DNA of 36,277 nucleotides from Mameliella sp. MMSF_3455 (GCF_030733205.1 NZ_JASHJL010000051.1:1-36277), one strand, 5' to 3'. Shown: positions 1 through 7,386, numbered from the stretch's first letter. The notes: a model not told the origin generated them from the sequence alone. Made by a program: numbers and translations.

Positions 1-77
1 CCCTCTGGCAGCGCGACCTGGAAGGTGGTCTTGGGCTTGCGCGGCCTGGCCTTGGCCTGGGCGGTCTTACCCGTGGG
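1..77. repeat. Left copy of 77-bp terminal redundancy (circular junction)
   Basis: Bases 1-77 are identical to bases 36201-36277. The overlap lies inside one gene, parB, and that gene stays in frame across the junction when the ends are merged (986 + 127 = 1113 bases, 371 codons). The repeat is best read as the overlap left by assembling a circular molecule of 36,200 bp. A length of exactly 77 is also a k-mer size used by common short-read assemblers. Confidence 0.93.
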
Positions 78-986
78 TAAGGTCGCCCCCTCCCCTTGCG
101 CAAAGCCACGCAGGATCTCGACCTCGCGCGCGGCGTCGCGGCGCGGTTCGGCCCGCAGCGCGGCGCTGACCTGCGAGATCAGCGAGGGGTCGTTGTCGAT
201 CCGCCGTTTCAGTTCCACCCCGACATTGCGCGGGATGTCCTGCGGGTGTTCCAGCACCTTTTCCAGCCGGTGCAGCAGTTCCGCAAAGGCGCGGATGTAG
301 CTGCGCTTGACGTAGCTGGCGGATTTGAACAGCACCGCCACCGCCTCTGACACGTCGGTGCAATCGTGGCGCGGATCGGCGGCATAGCGGCGCGCCAGCG
401 TCGCCATCTCGGCAAAGGAAATGTCGCGCCGCACGAGGTTCTCGTCGACCATGCGGCGATAGCTGTCCTCGGTCTGCGGATCGGGCGGCACGATGCCCGC
501 GGGGATCGTGTCGAACCCCGGTTCGCCCGCGTCCCGAAGCGCGCGAAAGGCCATCAGCCGGCGCATCCCCTGGATCAGTTCATAGCGCCCGTCGTCGCGG
601 GTCTCGACGCGGATCGGGTTGGACAGGCCGATCTCTCGGATCGAGTCCCGCAGCTCCTCCAGTTCCTCGTCCTCGCCGGGCTTGCGGTCCCGCAACAGCT
701 TTTCCGTCACCACCTGGTCCAGCGGGATGCGGTCGGTGATCAGCCCGTCGCGCTTCAGGCGCACGAATTCCTGTGCCAGCTTGTCGTTCTCTTCGCGGAT
801 GCGCGCCTCTGCCGCCTGGCGGTCGCGCAGCGAATGGGCGTTTTCCGAAATGGCCGAGGCCATCGGCCCGCGCCGCGCGGCCGTCTCCGGCCCCTTGGGC
901 CGGGGCGTATCGGCGCCCAGGTCGGGGCCGGCGTCGGACCCCACGTCCGGCATGTCGATGTCGAAAATCCTGCGCTTCTTGCTCAT
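1..986 (-). CDS. parB: ParB partition protein, N-terminal 328 codons (continues at 36074-36277)
   Basis: This is the centromere-binding protein of the partition system; ParB binds parS and stimulates the ParA ATPase. The ATG at 986-984 overlaps the parA stop by 4 bp (ATGA), so the two are translationally coupled. The gene runs off the left edge and, on the circle, continues at 36200 and stops at 36074, giving 370 residues. Residues 85-200 carry the ParB N-terminal domain: a variant of the GERR box reads GMRR at about 140-143, and DENLVRRDIS lies near 181-190. A helix-turn-helix-like stretch follows at about 210-235. The lysine-rich N terminus is typical. A parS-like palindrome lies inside the gene and encodes LPTGK at residues 303-307. 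The family assignment is firm; the exact subfamily is not resolved. Confidence 0.93.
   Translation of the reverse strand, partial: MSKKRRIFDIDMPDVGSDAGPDLGADTPRPKGPETAARRGPMASAISENAHSLRDRQAAEARIREENDKLAQEFVRLKRDGLITDRIPLDQVVTEKLLRDRKPGEDEELEELRDSIREIGLSNPIRVETRDDGRYELIQGMRRLMAFRALRDAGEPGFDTIPAGIVPPDPQTEDSYRRMVDENLVRRDISFAEMATLARRYAADPRHDCTDVSEAVAVLFKSASYVKRSYIRAFAELLHRLEKVLEHPQDIPRNVGVELKRRIDNDPSLISQVSAALRAEPRRDAAREVEILRGFAQGEGATLPTGKTAQAKARPRKPKTTFQVALPE
67..80. other. parS-like palindrome, site 1 (inside parB)
   Basis: The sequence TTACCCGTGGGTAA is two 6-bp arms, TTACCC and GGGTAA, around a 2-bp centre. It lies within the parB coding region. Identical arms occur at 1293, 2384 and 36047, all in or beside parAB. 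The clustering and symmetry suggest ParB binding sites; this is inferred, not shown. The copy at 36267-36277 is the same site repeated by the terminal overlap. Confidence 0.75.
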
Positions 987-2290
987 CCTTCAGCCTCCAT
1001 GTTGTCCCAGGCGCCGATCACGGTCGCGCGGAATTCCTCATAGGCCTGGTCGAATGTAGATCTTGCCCTGCGCCAGGTCTCACGGGTCATTTCCCGGTAA
1101 TCCATTTCGTATACCGAGCTGAGGAATCGCCCCGACTGTTCCACCGCGCGGGTCAGTTCCACCGGGTGTTCGGCCAGCTGCTCGCCAAAGACCTTGCCAA
1201 AGGCATCCTGCATCGCGCGGTGCAGGTCGTTGCCCGGTTCGAAGCGGGTCAGCAGGAAACGCACGTCGTGGAACGCCTTGGGCAGGTTGATCTTACCCGT
1301 GGGTAAGGTCCCGTCGAACCCGTGCGACAGATCCTCCAGCGCCTCGGCCAGCTGCCCGATGAAGGAGGTTGTGGAATCGTATTCCCAGTAGCCGGGGCCG
1401 GAGGGCACATAAAGCACGTCCGCCGCAAAGACCGCGTTCATCGACTGGTAGCCGATCGCCGGCGGGCAGTCGAAAAGGATCAGGTCATAGCTGTCGTCGG
1501 GGATCTGGTCGAGGTAGCGCGACACGGCGGCAAAGAACGACCAGTCCGGGTTCAGGTGCCGGTACTGGGCGCTGGCGAATTCCACGAAGGCGGCATTGGC
1601 GCAGCTGGGGATCGCGTCGATGGTCGACCAGCAGGTCGGCTTGATGAAATCGGTGATGCGCAGGTCGCCCAGGCCCAGCTCGGTGATGGCGGCGGGCAGG
1701 TGGCGGCGGGGCAGGGCGGCGCCGCTTTCGGCGCCGACGGGACCGGCGTTCATGCGCTCCGTCTCGCGGATCAGGTCGCGCGCCATGATGCCCCAGACGG
1801 TGTGATCCTCGGCCACGTCGGTCAGGCCCATGGAGTGGCTCAGCGTCGCCTGCGGGTCGAAATCCACCACCAGCACGCGGTAGCCGTCCAGCGCGGCGGC
1901 ATGGGCGAAATGCAGCGCCACGGTGGACTTGCCCGCGCCGCCCTTGAAATTGGCGATGGCCGCGCGCACGGCGCGTTTGCCGGCAGGACGGGTGGGCATC
2001 AGGCTGCGCTTGTTGATGCGCAGGCGGCGGCGCAGCTCGTTGACCTCTTCGAGAGAGAACCAGCGCTGCCGGCCCTCGGGCTCGACCTCGCCGGCGGGCA
2101 GGGTGGGGTCGGCGGCCAGCTTGCCGCGAAAGGTGGACTGGTTGATGCGAAAGATCAGCTCGGACACCTCCCAGGACGAGAAGCGGCGCAGGGTCTTTTC
2201 CATCTCGGGCGAGAAGGTCTGTTGCCGGATCCAGCCCTGCAGTTTCAGCGAGCGGTTTTGAAGGGCGCTCAGGTCCTCATGTGTGAACAT
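983..2290 (-). CDS. parA: ParA partition ATPase
   Basis: This is a 435-residue Walker-type ATPase that moves plasmid copies over the nucleoid together with ParB. Residues 1-105 form an N-terminal region with a helix-turn-helix-like part (WEVSELIFRINQSTFR at about 40-55), as in the larger ParA proteins that also repress their own operon. The deviant Walker A motif KGGAGKST is at 116-123, VVDFDPQATLS follows near 142, and the Walker B-like LILFDCPP comes later. The start ATG at 2290 has AAGGA upstream on the minus strand. It is coupled to parB by an ATGA overlap. A parS-like palindrome lies inside the gene (1293-1306), and another lies just upstream of its promoter, which fits autoregulation. 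Confidence 0.95.
   Translation of the reverse strand: MFTHEDLSALQNRSLKLQGWIRQQTFSPEMEKTLRRFSSWEVSELIFRINQSTFRGKLAADPTLPAGEVEPEGRQRWFSLEEVNELRRRLRINKRSLMPTRPAGKRAVRAAIANFKGGAGKSTVALHFAHAAALDGYRVLVVDFDPQATLSHSMGLTDVAEDHTVWGIMARDLIRETERMNAGPVGAESGAALPRRHLPAAITELGLGDLRITDFIKPTCWSTIDAIPSCANAAFVEFASAQYRHLNPDWSFFAAVSRYLDQIPDDSYDLILFDCPPAIGYQSMNAVFAADVLYVPSGPGYWEYDSTTSFIGQLAEALEDLSHGFDGTLPTGKINLPKAFHDVRFLLTRFEPGNDLHRAMQDAFGKVFGEQLAEHPVELTRAVEQSGRFLSSVYEMDYREMTRETWRRARSTFDQAYEEFRATVIGAWDNMEAEG
1293..1306. other. parS-like palindrome, site 2 (inside parA)
   Basis: This second exact copy of TTACCCGTGGGTAA lies inside parA. As in parB, the reading frame decodes it as LPTGK. The same DNA word in the same codon phase in two unrelated proteins argues for selection on DNA rather than on protein. 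Confidence 0.75.
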
Positions 2291-2330
2291 GCCTCGTTTC
2301 CTTTTCGGACGTTCTTTCGCGACGTTCCTT

Positions 2331-2359
2331 CATTTACGCCCGATTTGCGTTTTTGGCAA
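2331..2359 (-). promoter_or_regulatory. Candidate parAB promoter
   Basis: On the minus strand a -35 box TTGCCA (2359-2354) and a -10 box TAAATG (2336-2331) are separated by exactly 17 bp. Transcription would start about 35 bases before the parA ATG. A parS-like site (2384-2397) sits just upstream of the -35 box. The boxes are imperfect and no other evidence is available. Confidence 0.45.
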
Positions 2360-2383
2360 AAGAATTTATCCTGTGGACGGATC

Positions 2384-2397
2384 TTACCCACGGGTAA
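2384..2397. other. parS-like palindrome, site 3 (upstream of parA)
   Basis: The sequence TTACCCACGGGTAA has the same arms as the other sites, with the two centre bases reversed because the element is read from the other strand. It lies 25 bp upstream of the candidate parAB -35 box, a position suited to both centromere function and control of parAB. Confidence 0.75.
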
Positions 2398-2497
2398 GAA
2401 CCCGCCGTGAAATCAAGCCCCTGCGAATCGGAGTCGATTCGGGGGCAGGGCAGGGGAGGGCGGTCCGCGCCTCGGCCTGGCCCCTTGATGGCCGCGC

Positions 2498-2630
2498 ATG
2501 ATATAGGGGGACACCCCCGGCGCCCAGACGAGCCATAGGGGGACATTTTTGCCCCATAGGGGGACAGACAGGATGTCCCCCATCACCAAGAACTTACCTT
2601 TTTCTTTGAAAATGGATTAGGGTCAGGGGG
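2498..2630. other. Candidate replication origin: three iterons plus AT-rich stretch
   Basis: The 488-bp gap between parA and the replicase (2291-2778) contains three direct copies of ATAGGGGGACA at 2503-2513, 2535-2545 and 2556-2566. A near-copy in inverted orientation (TGTCCCCCAT) lies at 2574-2583. The repeats are spaced 32 and 21 bp apart. They are followed by an AT-rich run at about 2587-2627, the usual layout of iterons plus unwinding element beside a plasmid initiator gene. The rest of the gap holds the parAB promoter, one parS-like site and the possible replicase promoter. Nothing else was recognised there. Confidence 0.6.
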
Positions 2631-2659
2631 CCTTCGATCCAGCGGCAGCGCACGGTCCC

Positions 2660-2689
2660 TTGACAGAATCGTAACTCTGGACGCAAATT
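2660..2689 (+). promoter_or_regulatory. Weak candidate promoter for the replicase gene
   Basis: A consensus -35 box TTGACA is at 2660-2665. The best -10 candidate, CAAATT at 2684-2689 (18-bp spacing), is poor. The distance to the replicase start is about 90 bases. The -35 box is clear; the rest is a guess. Confidence 0.3.
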
Positions 2690-2778
2690 GTTCCCAAGCT
2701 CGGAAAAGCGTTGGCAGCGCGGCAAAACTCGGGCAGATGAGGCGGGATATCCCCGGCAGGACATGAGCGGAGCCTACC

Positions 2779-3462
2779 ATGCAGGCGATCAAACCGGTGG
2801 GGCGCGGTGCGCCCGCCATGAAATACGACATCCTGTCGGCGCTTGGCGTGCTGGCCCTGTCGCTGGACAAGCACAGGCAAAAGCTGATCCTGCGGCTCAT
2901 GGTGCTGATCACCACGCGCTACAACTGGCAAAGCGGCGAATTGAGCATCGGCCGCGCAGAGATCGCGCGGCTGTGGTCGGTGGACGAACGCACGGTGAAA
3001 CGCGAACTTGCCAAGCTCCGCAGCCTCGGCTGGCTGGAGGTCAAGCGCGCGGGCGTCAAGGGCCGGGTCACGGTCTACAGCATCGACCTTGCCGCACTTC
3101 TGGGGGAAACGCGCGAGGTCTGGGAGGTGATCGGCCCGGACGTGGCGGCGCGCCTTGGCGCGCCCGAGCCGGCGCCCGCGGATGACAAGGTGGTGCCGTT
3201 CCAGCCGCGCGCCGCGGCGACAGGCGGGCAGGGGGGCACCTGGGACAAGGCGCTGGCCGCGCTGGAGGCGGGCGACCCGGCGCAGACGCGGGCCTGGTTC
3301 GCCGGGCTGGTCGAGGCGGATTGCACGGGCGGGCGGCTGACCCTCCTGGCGCCCTCGCGGTTCATCGCGGATTACGTCGGCAACCACCATGCCGCCCGGC
3401 TCTTGGCGGTGGTCAGCGGGATCGATCCCTCGGTGCGCGAGGTGCGGGTGGAGGCGCAGTAG
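2779..3462 (+). CDS. DnaA-like plasmid replication initiator
   Basis: This 227-residue protein likely binds the adjacent iterons and starts replication. Residues about 10-110 form a winged-helix region with a helix-turn-helix (IGRAEIARLWSVDERTVKRE near 57-76) and a basic wing ending at about 103. Residues about 155-225 resemble DnaA domain I, including LTLLAPSRFIADYV followed by a helix; this is the oligomerisation and helicase-loading part of DnaA. No AAA+ ATPase or DnaA domain IV is present. This matches the DnaA-like replicase type described for Rhodobacteraceae plasmids, which is usually found beside parAB as here. The start at 2779 has only GGAG upstream; ATG at 2818 is an alternative. 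The family is likely, the mechanism inferred. Confidence 0.82.
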   Translation: MQAIKPVGRGAPAMKYDILSALGVLALSLDKHRQKLILRLMVLITTRYNWQSGELSIGRAEIARLWSVDERTVKRELAKLRSLGWLEVKRAGVKGRVTVYSIDLAALLGETREVWEVIGPDVAARLGAPEPAPADDKVVPFQPRAAATGGQGGTWDKALAALEAGDPAQTRAWFAGLVEADCTGGRLTLLAPSRFIADYVGNHHAARLLAVVSGIDPSVREVRVEAQ

Positions 3463-3473
3463 GGCCCTGGCGG

Positions 3474-4583
3474 TTATTCCGCCGGTTCCCTGGCCGTCTT
3501 GGGCGGCGCATCGCGGTAGGTGAGCGTCGCGCCCTCTGTCGCGGCATGGCCCTGGGCGCGGGCCTGAAGGGCGCCGTGATGGGGGGATTTCACGCAGACC
3601 GGATCGGTCGCGGCGGGGTCCCCCGCAAGCGCCATGGCCTGGCAGCGGCAGCCGCCGAAATCCACGGTCTTGCGTTCGCAGCTGCTGCAGGGCTCTTGCA
3701 TCCAGTCGGTGCCGCGATAGGCGTTGAAGGCGGCGCCGTTGTGCCAGATCTCGGCCAGGGAGCGGTCCTGCACGTTCTCGAACGACAGGTGCGGGATGGT
3801 CTGGGCGGCGTGGCAGGGCAGGACCTGCCCGTCCGGGGCGACGTTCAGCCCGGTGGTGCCCCAGCCGCCCATGCAGCGCTTGGGATAGTCGCCGTGGTAG
3901 TCGGCGGGGACATAGTCGATCACCAGCCTGCCTTTCAGCGCGGCGCGCGCCTCTCCGACGATGCGTGTGGCCTCGGCGGCCTGCTCTCGTGTCGGCATCA
4001 GCGCGTCGCGGTTCTTCATCGCCCAGCCGTGGAACTGCACGGTGGCGACCTCGATCCGGCGCGCGCCCATCTCTTGCGCCATCTCCAGCGCGCGGGGCAG
4101 CTGGTGCAGGTTGCGTCGGTGCAGCACGGCGTTCAGCGTCAGCGGAAAGCCGATCTCTGCGATCCATTGCGCCACCTGCATCTTGCGGGCGAACCCGCCG
4201 CGATAGCCTCCGATCTCGTCTGCCATCTCTGCATCCGTGCCTTGCAGCGATAGCTGGACGTGGTCCAGTCCGGCGGCGTCCAGCTCTTGCAAGCGGCGCT
4301 GCGACAACCCGATGCCCGAGGTGATGAGGTTGGTATAAAGCCCCGCGTCCCGCGCCGCGCGCACCAGCTCGGCCAGGTCGCGGCGCGAGGCCGGTTCCCC
4401 GCCCGAGAGGTGCAGTTGCAGCACGCCCAACTCCGCGGCCTCTTGGAACACGCGGGCCCATGTCCCGGTGTCCAGTTCCGCGTCGATCCGGGCCAGCTCC
4501 AGCGGGTTGGAACAATAGGGACAGGAGAGCGGGCAACGGTGCGTCAGCTCTGCCAGCATGGCGATCGGGGGCGGCGGGGTCAT
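3474..4583 (-). CDS. pqqE: PQQ synthesis radical SAM protein PqqE
   Basis: PqqE cross-links the Glu and Tyr side chains of the PqqA peptide, the first step of PQQ synthesis. The 369-residue protein has the radical SAM motif CPLSCPYC at about 18-25 and a GGEP-type motif (LSGGEPA) near 60. A C-terminal SPASM region provides further cysteines for auxiliary clusters (CMGGWG, LPCHAAQ, CSSCERK, GGCRCQ). Length matches the family. The start overlaps the pqqD stop by 4 bp, so it is the last gene of a coupled pqqABCDE run. The 3' end converges on the replicase gene with an 11-bp gap. Confidence 0.97.
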   Translation of the reverse strand: MTPPPPIAMLAELTHRCPLSCPYCSNPLELARIDAELDTGTWARVFQEAAELGVLQLHLSGGEPASRRDLAELVRAARDAGLYTNLITSGIGLSQRRLQELDAAGLDHVQLSLQGTDAEMADEIGGYRGGFARKMQVAQWIAEIGFPLTLNAVLHRRNLHQLPRALEMAQEMGARRIEVATVQFHGWAMKNRDALMPTREQAAEATRIVGEARAALKGRLVIDYVPADYHGDYPKRCMGGWGTTGLNVAPDGQVLPCHAAQTIPHLSFENVQDRSLAEIWHNGAAFNAYRGTDWMQEPCSSCERKTVDFGGCRCQAMALAGDPAATDPVCVKSPHHGALQARAQGHAATEGATLTYRDAPPKTAREPAE

Positions 4584-4858
4584 CGGCTCACGTCCAGGAA
4601 ACGGCGGTCGCGCAGGGCACCGAGGAAACCGGCGCTGTCCCTGGCGATCTCTTCGGCGGGGGCATTGTATTTCTGCGCCAGGCCCGCGGTGATCTGGGCA
4701 AAGCTGCGGGCGCCGTCGACCTCGGACAGGATGGCATGGCCCACGGCGTCCAGCGTGATGGCGCGTTCGGGCGCCAGCAGCACCCAGGTCTCGCGCACCT
4801 TGTCGTAATGCAGGCGCACGCCGCGGGGCAGGGTGGGGATGTCGGATGGCCCGATCAT
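4580..4858 (-). CDS. pqqD: PQQ synthesis peptide chaperone PqqD
   Basis: PqqD binds the PqqA peptide and presents it to PqqE. The protein has 92 residues, the usual size. It begins with the family pattern of a proline-containing lead (IPTLPRGVRLHYDKVRETWVLL), followed by a winged-helix fold with LDAVGHAILSEVDG near 36-49. ATGA overlaps on both sides, with pqqC upstream and pqqE downstream, fix its place in the operon. Confidence 0.95.
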   Translation of the reverse strand: MIGPSDIPTLPRGVRLHYDKVRETWVLLAPERAITLDAVGHAILSEVDGARSFAQITAGLAQKYNAPAEEIARDSAGFLGALRDRRFLDVSR

Positions 4859-5604
4859 GAGGCGCGTTTCAGCGCCAGCCCCTCGCCCGGTTGCCAGGCG
4901 CCGGGCGGGATGCGCGCGGGGTCGACATAGGCGGCGTGCAGGGCGTCAAGCTGGGACCAGAGCACATCCGTCTTGAAGATCAGGGCCTTGGCGGCCATGT
5001 CCTGCTTTTCCTGCGTGTCGGCATGGTCCAGCACCCAGCCCAGGCCAAAGGCCACGTCCTTGGGCGCCTCCTTCAGCCGGTTGCGAAAGTAGGAGAGCGA
5101 GCTGTCATCCGCGAAATCGTAGTTCTTCAGCAGCCCCTCGATCCGGTTGGCGTGGATCTTGGGGGCGAAAAGCTCTGTCAGCGAGGCGGCCACCGCCTCC
5201 AGCAGGGTCTTGTCGCGGACAAAGCGGACGTAGGCATCGACGGCGAATTTCGTGGCCGGCAGCACGCCCGCGCAGGAGGCGACATAGTCGGGGTCCAGCC
5301 CCACCGCCTCTGCCAGCCGCAGCCAGCGGCGGATGCCGCCCTCGTTGGTGTCGGTGCCGTCGTGATCCTCGATCCGGCTTCGCCAGGCGCGGCGCAGGTC
5401 CGGGTCCTCGACCCGGGACATGAAAGCGGCGTCCTTCATAGGGATCGAATGTTGGTAGTAATAGCGGTTGATGACCCAGGCGCGCACCTGGTCGGGGGTG
5501 CAGCCGCCGCCGTGCAGGAGGTCATGGAAAGGGTGCAGGTCGTGATAGCGTTCGGCGCCGATCTGGCGCAGGCGGGCCTCGAAATCCTCGCGGCTCTGGG
5601 TCAT
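4855..5604 (-). CDS. pqqC: Pyrroloquinoline-quinone synthase PqqC
   Basis: PqqC is the cofactor-less oxidase that performs the final ring closure and eight-electron oxidation to PQQ. It has 249 residues of an all-helical heme-oxygenase-like fold. Visible family signatures include RYHDLHPFHDLLHGG near the N terminus, INRYYYQHSIPMKDAAFMSR, and EDHDGTDTNEGG. The start was placed at ATG 5604, which overlaps the pqqB stop by 4 bp. An open frame extends upstream to 5640, but that part would overlap pqqB and adds nothing family-like. Confidence 0.96.
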   Translation of the reverse strand: MTQSREDFEARLRQIGAERYHDLHPFHDLLHGGGCTPDQVRAWVINRYYYQHSIPMKDAAFMSRVEDPDLRRAWRSRIEDHDGTDTNEGGIRRWLRLAEAVGLDPDYVASCAGVLPATKFAVDAYVRFVRDKTLLEAVAASLTELFAPKIHANRIEGLLKNYDFADDSSLSYFRNRLKEAPKDVAFGLGWVLDHADTQEKQDMAAKALIFKTDVLWSQLDALHAAYVDPARIPPGAWQPGEGLALKRAS

Positions 5605-6497
5605 GTGGTGATCTCCATTCCGTCCTGTCCGATGGTCCACCCGGCGGCCTCGGCCCGGGCGCGTTCATCGGACTCCGGGCGCAGCACGGGGTTGGTGTTG
5701 TTCATGTGGACATAGATCTTGCGGGTGATCCCCAGCCCGTCGAAGGCGGCCAGAGATCCGTCCGGACCGCTCATCGACATGTGGCCCATGCGCTTGCCGG
5801 TCTTCTGGCCAAGGCCCTCTGTGATCATCTCGTCGTCGCGCCAGAGCGTGCCGTCGAAGAACAGCAGGTCGGCGCCCTGCAGGCGCGCGCGCAGGTCGTC
5901 GGTCAGCATGGCGCAGCCGGGAATATAAAGCGTGCGGGTGTCGCCTGTCATCAGTTCGACGCCGACGGTCTGGTCGCCGATCACGTCGGTCTGGACGGTC
6001 TCGCCCTCCATGTAGAGCGGCACCTTGCCGGGCACGGCAAAAAGCGTCGCCGTCAGGCCGGGCAGCAGGTCGAAGGGGCGGTCGAGGTCGATGGCGCTGC
6101 GGGTGACGACCCTGGCGTTCAGCGCGTCGAAAATCGGGTTTTGCGCCAGGACCTCGTGGATGCCCGAGGTGGCGAACAGGGTGAATTCCTGCATCTCGCG
6201 CAGGGTCAGCAGACCGGCGACGTGGTCGATATCTCCATTTGTCACCAGCACGGCGCGCAGGGGGCAGTCACGCAGCCCCGTCGGGAACAGCGCGGGCGTG
6301 CAGGAGAGTTGGTGACGAATGTCGGGGGAGGCGTTCAATATCGCCCAGGTCTGACCGTCTGCTGACACCGCAAGAGAGGACTGGGTCTGGGAGGGAATAT
6401 CCCCGGCGCGGGCGAGGGCGCAGTTGCGACAACCGCAGTTCCACTGCGGCAGGCCACCGCCCGCCGCCGCCCCGAGGATATGCGCGCGGAAACTCAT
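5601..6497 (-). CDS. pqqB: PQQ synthesis hydroxylase PqqB
   Basis: PqqB is a metallo-beta-lactamase-fold, non-heme iron enzyme that hydroxylates the cross-linked Glu-Tyr intermediate. The 298-residue protein begins with the family pattern LGAAAGGGLPQWNCGC. That start carries the paired cysteines C21 and C23 in WNCGCRNC, and a metal-binding TNGDIDHVAGLL lies near 86-97. ATG at 6497 follows the pqqA stop by 22 bp, and the 3' end overlaps pqqC by 4 bp. Confidence 0.96.
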   Translation of the reverse strand: MSFRAHILGAAAGGGLPQWNCGCRNCALARAGDIPSQTQSSLAVSADGQTWAILNASPDIRHQLSCTPALFPTGLRDCPLRAVLVTNGDIDHVAGLLTLREMQEFTLFATSGIHEVLAQNPIFDALNARVVTRSAIDLDRPFDLLPGLTATLFAVPGKVPLYMEGETVQTDVIGDQTVGVELMTGDTRTLYIPGCAMLTDDLRARLQGADLLFFDGTLWRDDEMITEGLGQKTGKRMGHMSMSGPDGSLAAFDGLGITRKIYVHMNNTNPVLRPESDERARAEAAGWTIGQDGMEITT

Positions 6498-6519
6498 GAT
6501 ACCCTCCGCGCGCCGCGCC

Positions 6520-6612
6520 TCAGAACAGGACGCCGTCGTCGTGCTCGGGGCCGTACATGTTGATTTCCATGCCGCATTCGATCTCGCGGATCGCGGGTTT
6601 CTTCCAGGCCAT
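6520..6612 (-). CDS. pqqA: PQQ precursor peptide PqqA
   Basis: This 30-residue ribosomally made peptide is the substrate from which PQQ is cut. It contains the diagnostic E-x-x-x-Y pair: Glu16 and Tyr20 in MEINMYGPE. A strong Shine-Dalgarno AGGAGG lies at 6625-6620 on the minus strand, 7 bases before the ATG at 6612, fitting the high expression of this peptide in other methylotrophs. It opens the pqqABCDE run. The 81-bp gap upstream holds a candidate operator. Confidence 0.96.
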   Translation of the reverse strand: MAWKKPAIREIECGMEINMYGPEHDDGVLF

Positions 6613-6655
6613 TGTCATTCCTCCTTTGACGTGAGTGGCAGTTTGGCCTTTCGAC

Positions 6656-6662
6656 TGTCGCA
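6656..6662 (-). promoter_or_regulatory. TGCGACA motif in the pqqA promoter region
   Basis: TGCGACA lies on the pqqA strand 44 bp before the pqqA start codon. The longer TGCGACAAA recurs upstream of lutA (16613-16621) and between the formaldehyde dehydrogenase gene and its divergent neighbour (26555-26563). A 7-base word is short enough to recur by chance, so this site is weak. Confidence 0.25.
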
Positions 6663-6683
6663 CCCGGCGGCGTGGGCTGACGA

Positions 6684-6699
6684 TTCTTATTTTCTAAGA
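6684..6699. promoter_or_regulatory. 16-bp AT-rich shared element, pqqA copy
   Basis: TTCTTATTTTCTAAGA occurs here and again at 16625-16640. Here it covers the response-regulator stop codon and lies about 72 bp upstream of pqqA. The arms TTCTTA and TAAGAG form an imperfect inverted repeat around TTTTC. In this G+C-rich sequence such an AT-rich exact repeat in two promoter regions suggests a regulator binding site. Confidence 0.55.
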
Positions 6700-7377
6700 G
6701 CCCTCCGCGATTTTCGGGGCGGTTCCGGTGAGGCAAAAACCCTTGTTCCGTATCGTTCTGATTTCAAACAGGAAATCCTGACCGCTCAATTTCTTGCGCA
6801 GATAGCCGATGTAGACGTCTACGACGTTTTCACTAGTCCCCTCCGCCGACCAGAGGTGGTCAAAGATCGCGCCGCGATGCAGCGGGGTGCCCGCGTGTTC
6901 GGCCAAGAGGCACAAGAGGTCGGCCTCGCGCTCGGTCAGGGTGACCTCTCCGGCGGGGCCGGTCAGCACCCGGTCGGGCAGGGTCAGGCGGGCGGATTGC
7001 GGCGCCTGCCGGTCGGCGCGGCGTTCCTGCACCCGCAGCCGGGCCACCAGCTCGTCAAAGGAGAAGGGCTTGACGATATAGTCGTCGGCCCCGGCCTCCA
7101 GCCCCGCGGCGCGGTGTTCGACCTCGGACAGGGCCGAGAGCATGAGGATCGGCAGGGTGGCGCCGCGCGCGCGGGCGGTGCGCACCAGGTCCAGCCCGCT
7201 GTCGGCGCCTAGCATCACGTCGACGATGGCGCCGCGGAACGGCTCTGCCAGCAGCCGGTCCAGCGCGCGATCGGCGCGGTTCTCGGTCTCTGCCGCGTAG
7301 CCGTGCAGCGCCAGCCCCCGGGCCAGGGCCGAGGTGATCTGCGGGTCGTCGTCGACGATGAGAAGGCGCGCGGTCAT
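6694..7377 (-). CDS. OmpR-family response regulator
   Basis: This 227-residue two-domain regulator has a receiver domain (about 4-112) with the acidic pocket DDD at 9-11, the phosphoacceptor Asp53 in IVDVML, and Lys in YIVKPFSF near 103. A C-terminal OmpR/PhoB winged helix follows (about 130-220), with LTEREADLLCLLAEHAG and IRTIRNKGFCL. It lies 9 bp after its sensor kinase and 81 bp before pqqA on the same strand. By analogy with MxbDM and MxaYX systems of other methylotrophs it may control pqq, xox or lut genes; that is inference. A specific symbol cannot be assigned. Confidence 0.93.
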   Translation of the reverse strand: MTARLLIVDDDPQITSALARGLALHGYAAETENRADRALDRLLAEPFRGAIVDVMLGADSGLDLVRTARARGATLPILMLSALSEVEHRAAGLEAGADDYIVKPFSFDELVARLRVQERRADRQAPQSARLTLPDRVLTGPAGEVTLTEREADLLCLLAEHAGTPLHRGAIFDHLWSAEGTSENVVDVYIGYLRKKLSGQDFLFEIRTIRNKGFCLTGTAPKIAEGS

Positions 7378-7386
7378 GGGCGCAGG

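Noticed and set aside
1-77. Terminal direct repeats as transposon or integration boundaries
   Set aside because: They lie inside one gene that stays intact when merged, and there is no transposase or integrase, so a circular-assembly overlap explains them.
2366-2377. DnaA-box-like TTATCCTGTGGA near the parA promoter
   Set aside because: Only six of nine bases match the TTATNCACA box, too few to call a DnaA site.
2623-4536. A 637-codon minus-strand frame spanning the replicase and pqqE
   Set aside because: It overlaps the replicase in antisense and pqqE in another frame and is Arg/Pro/Ala rich with no family features.
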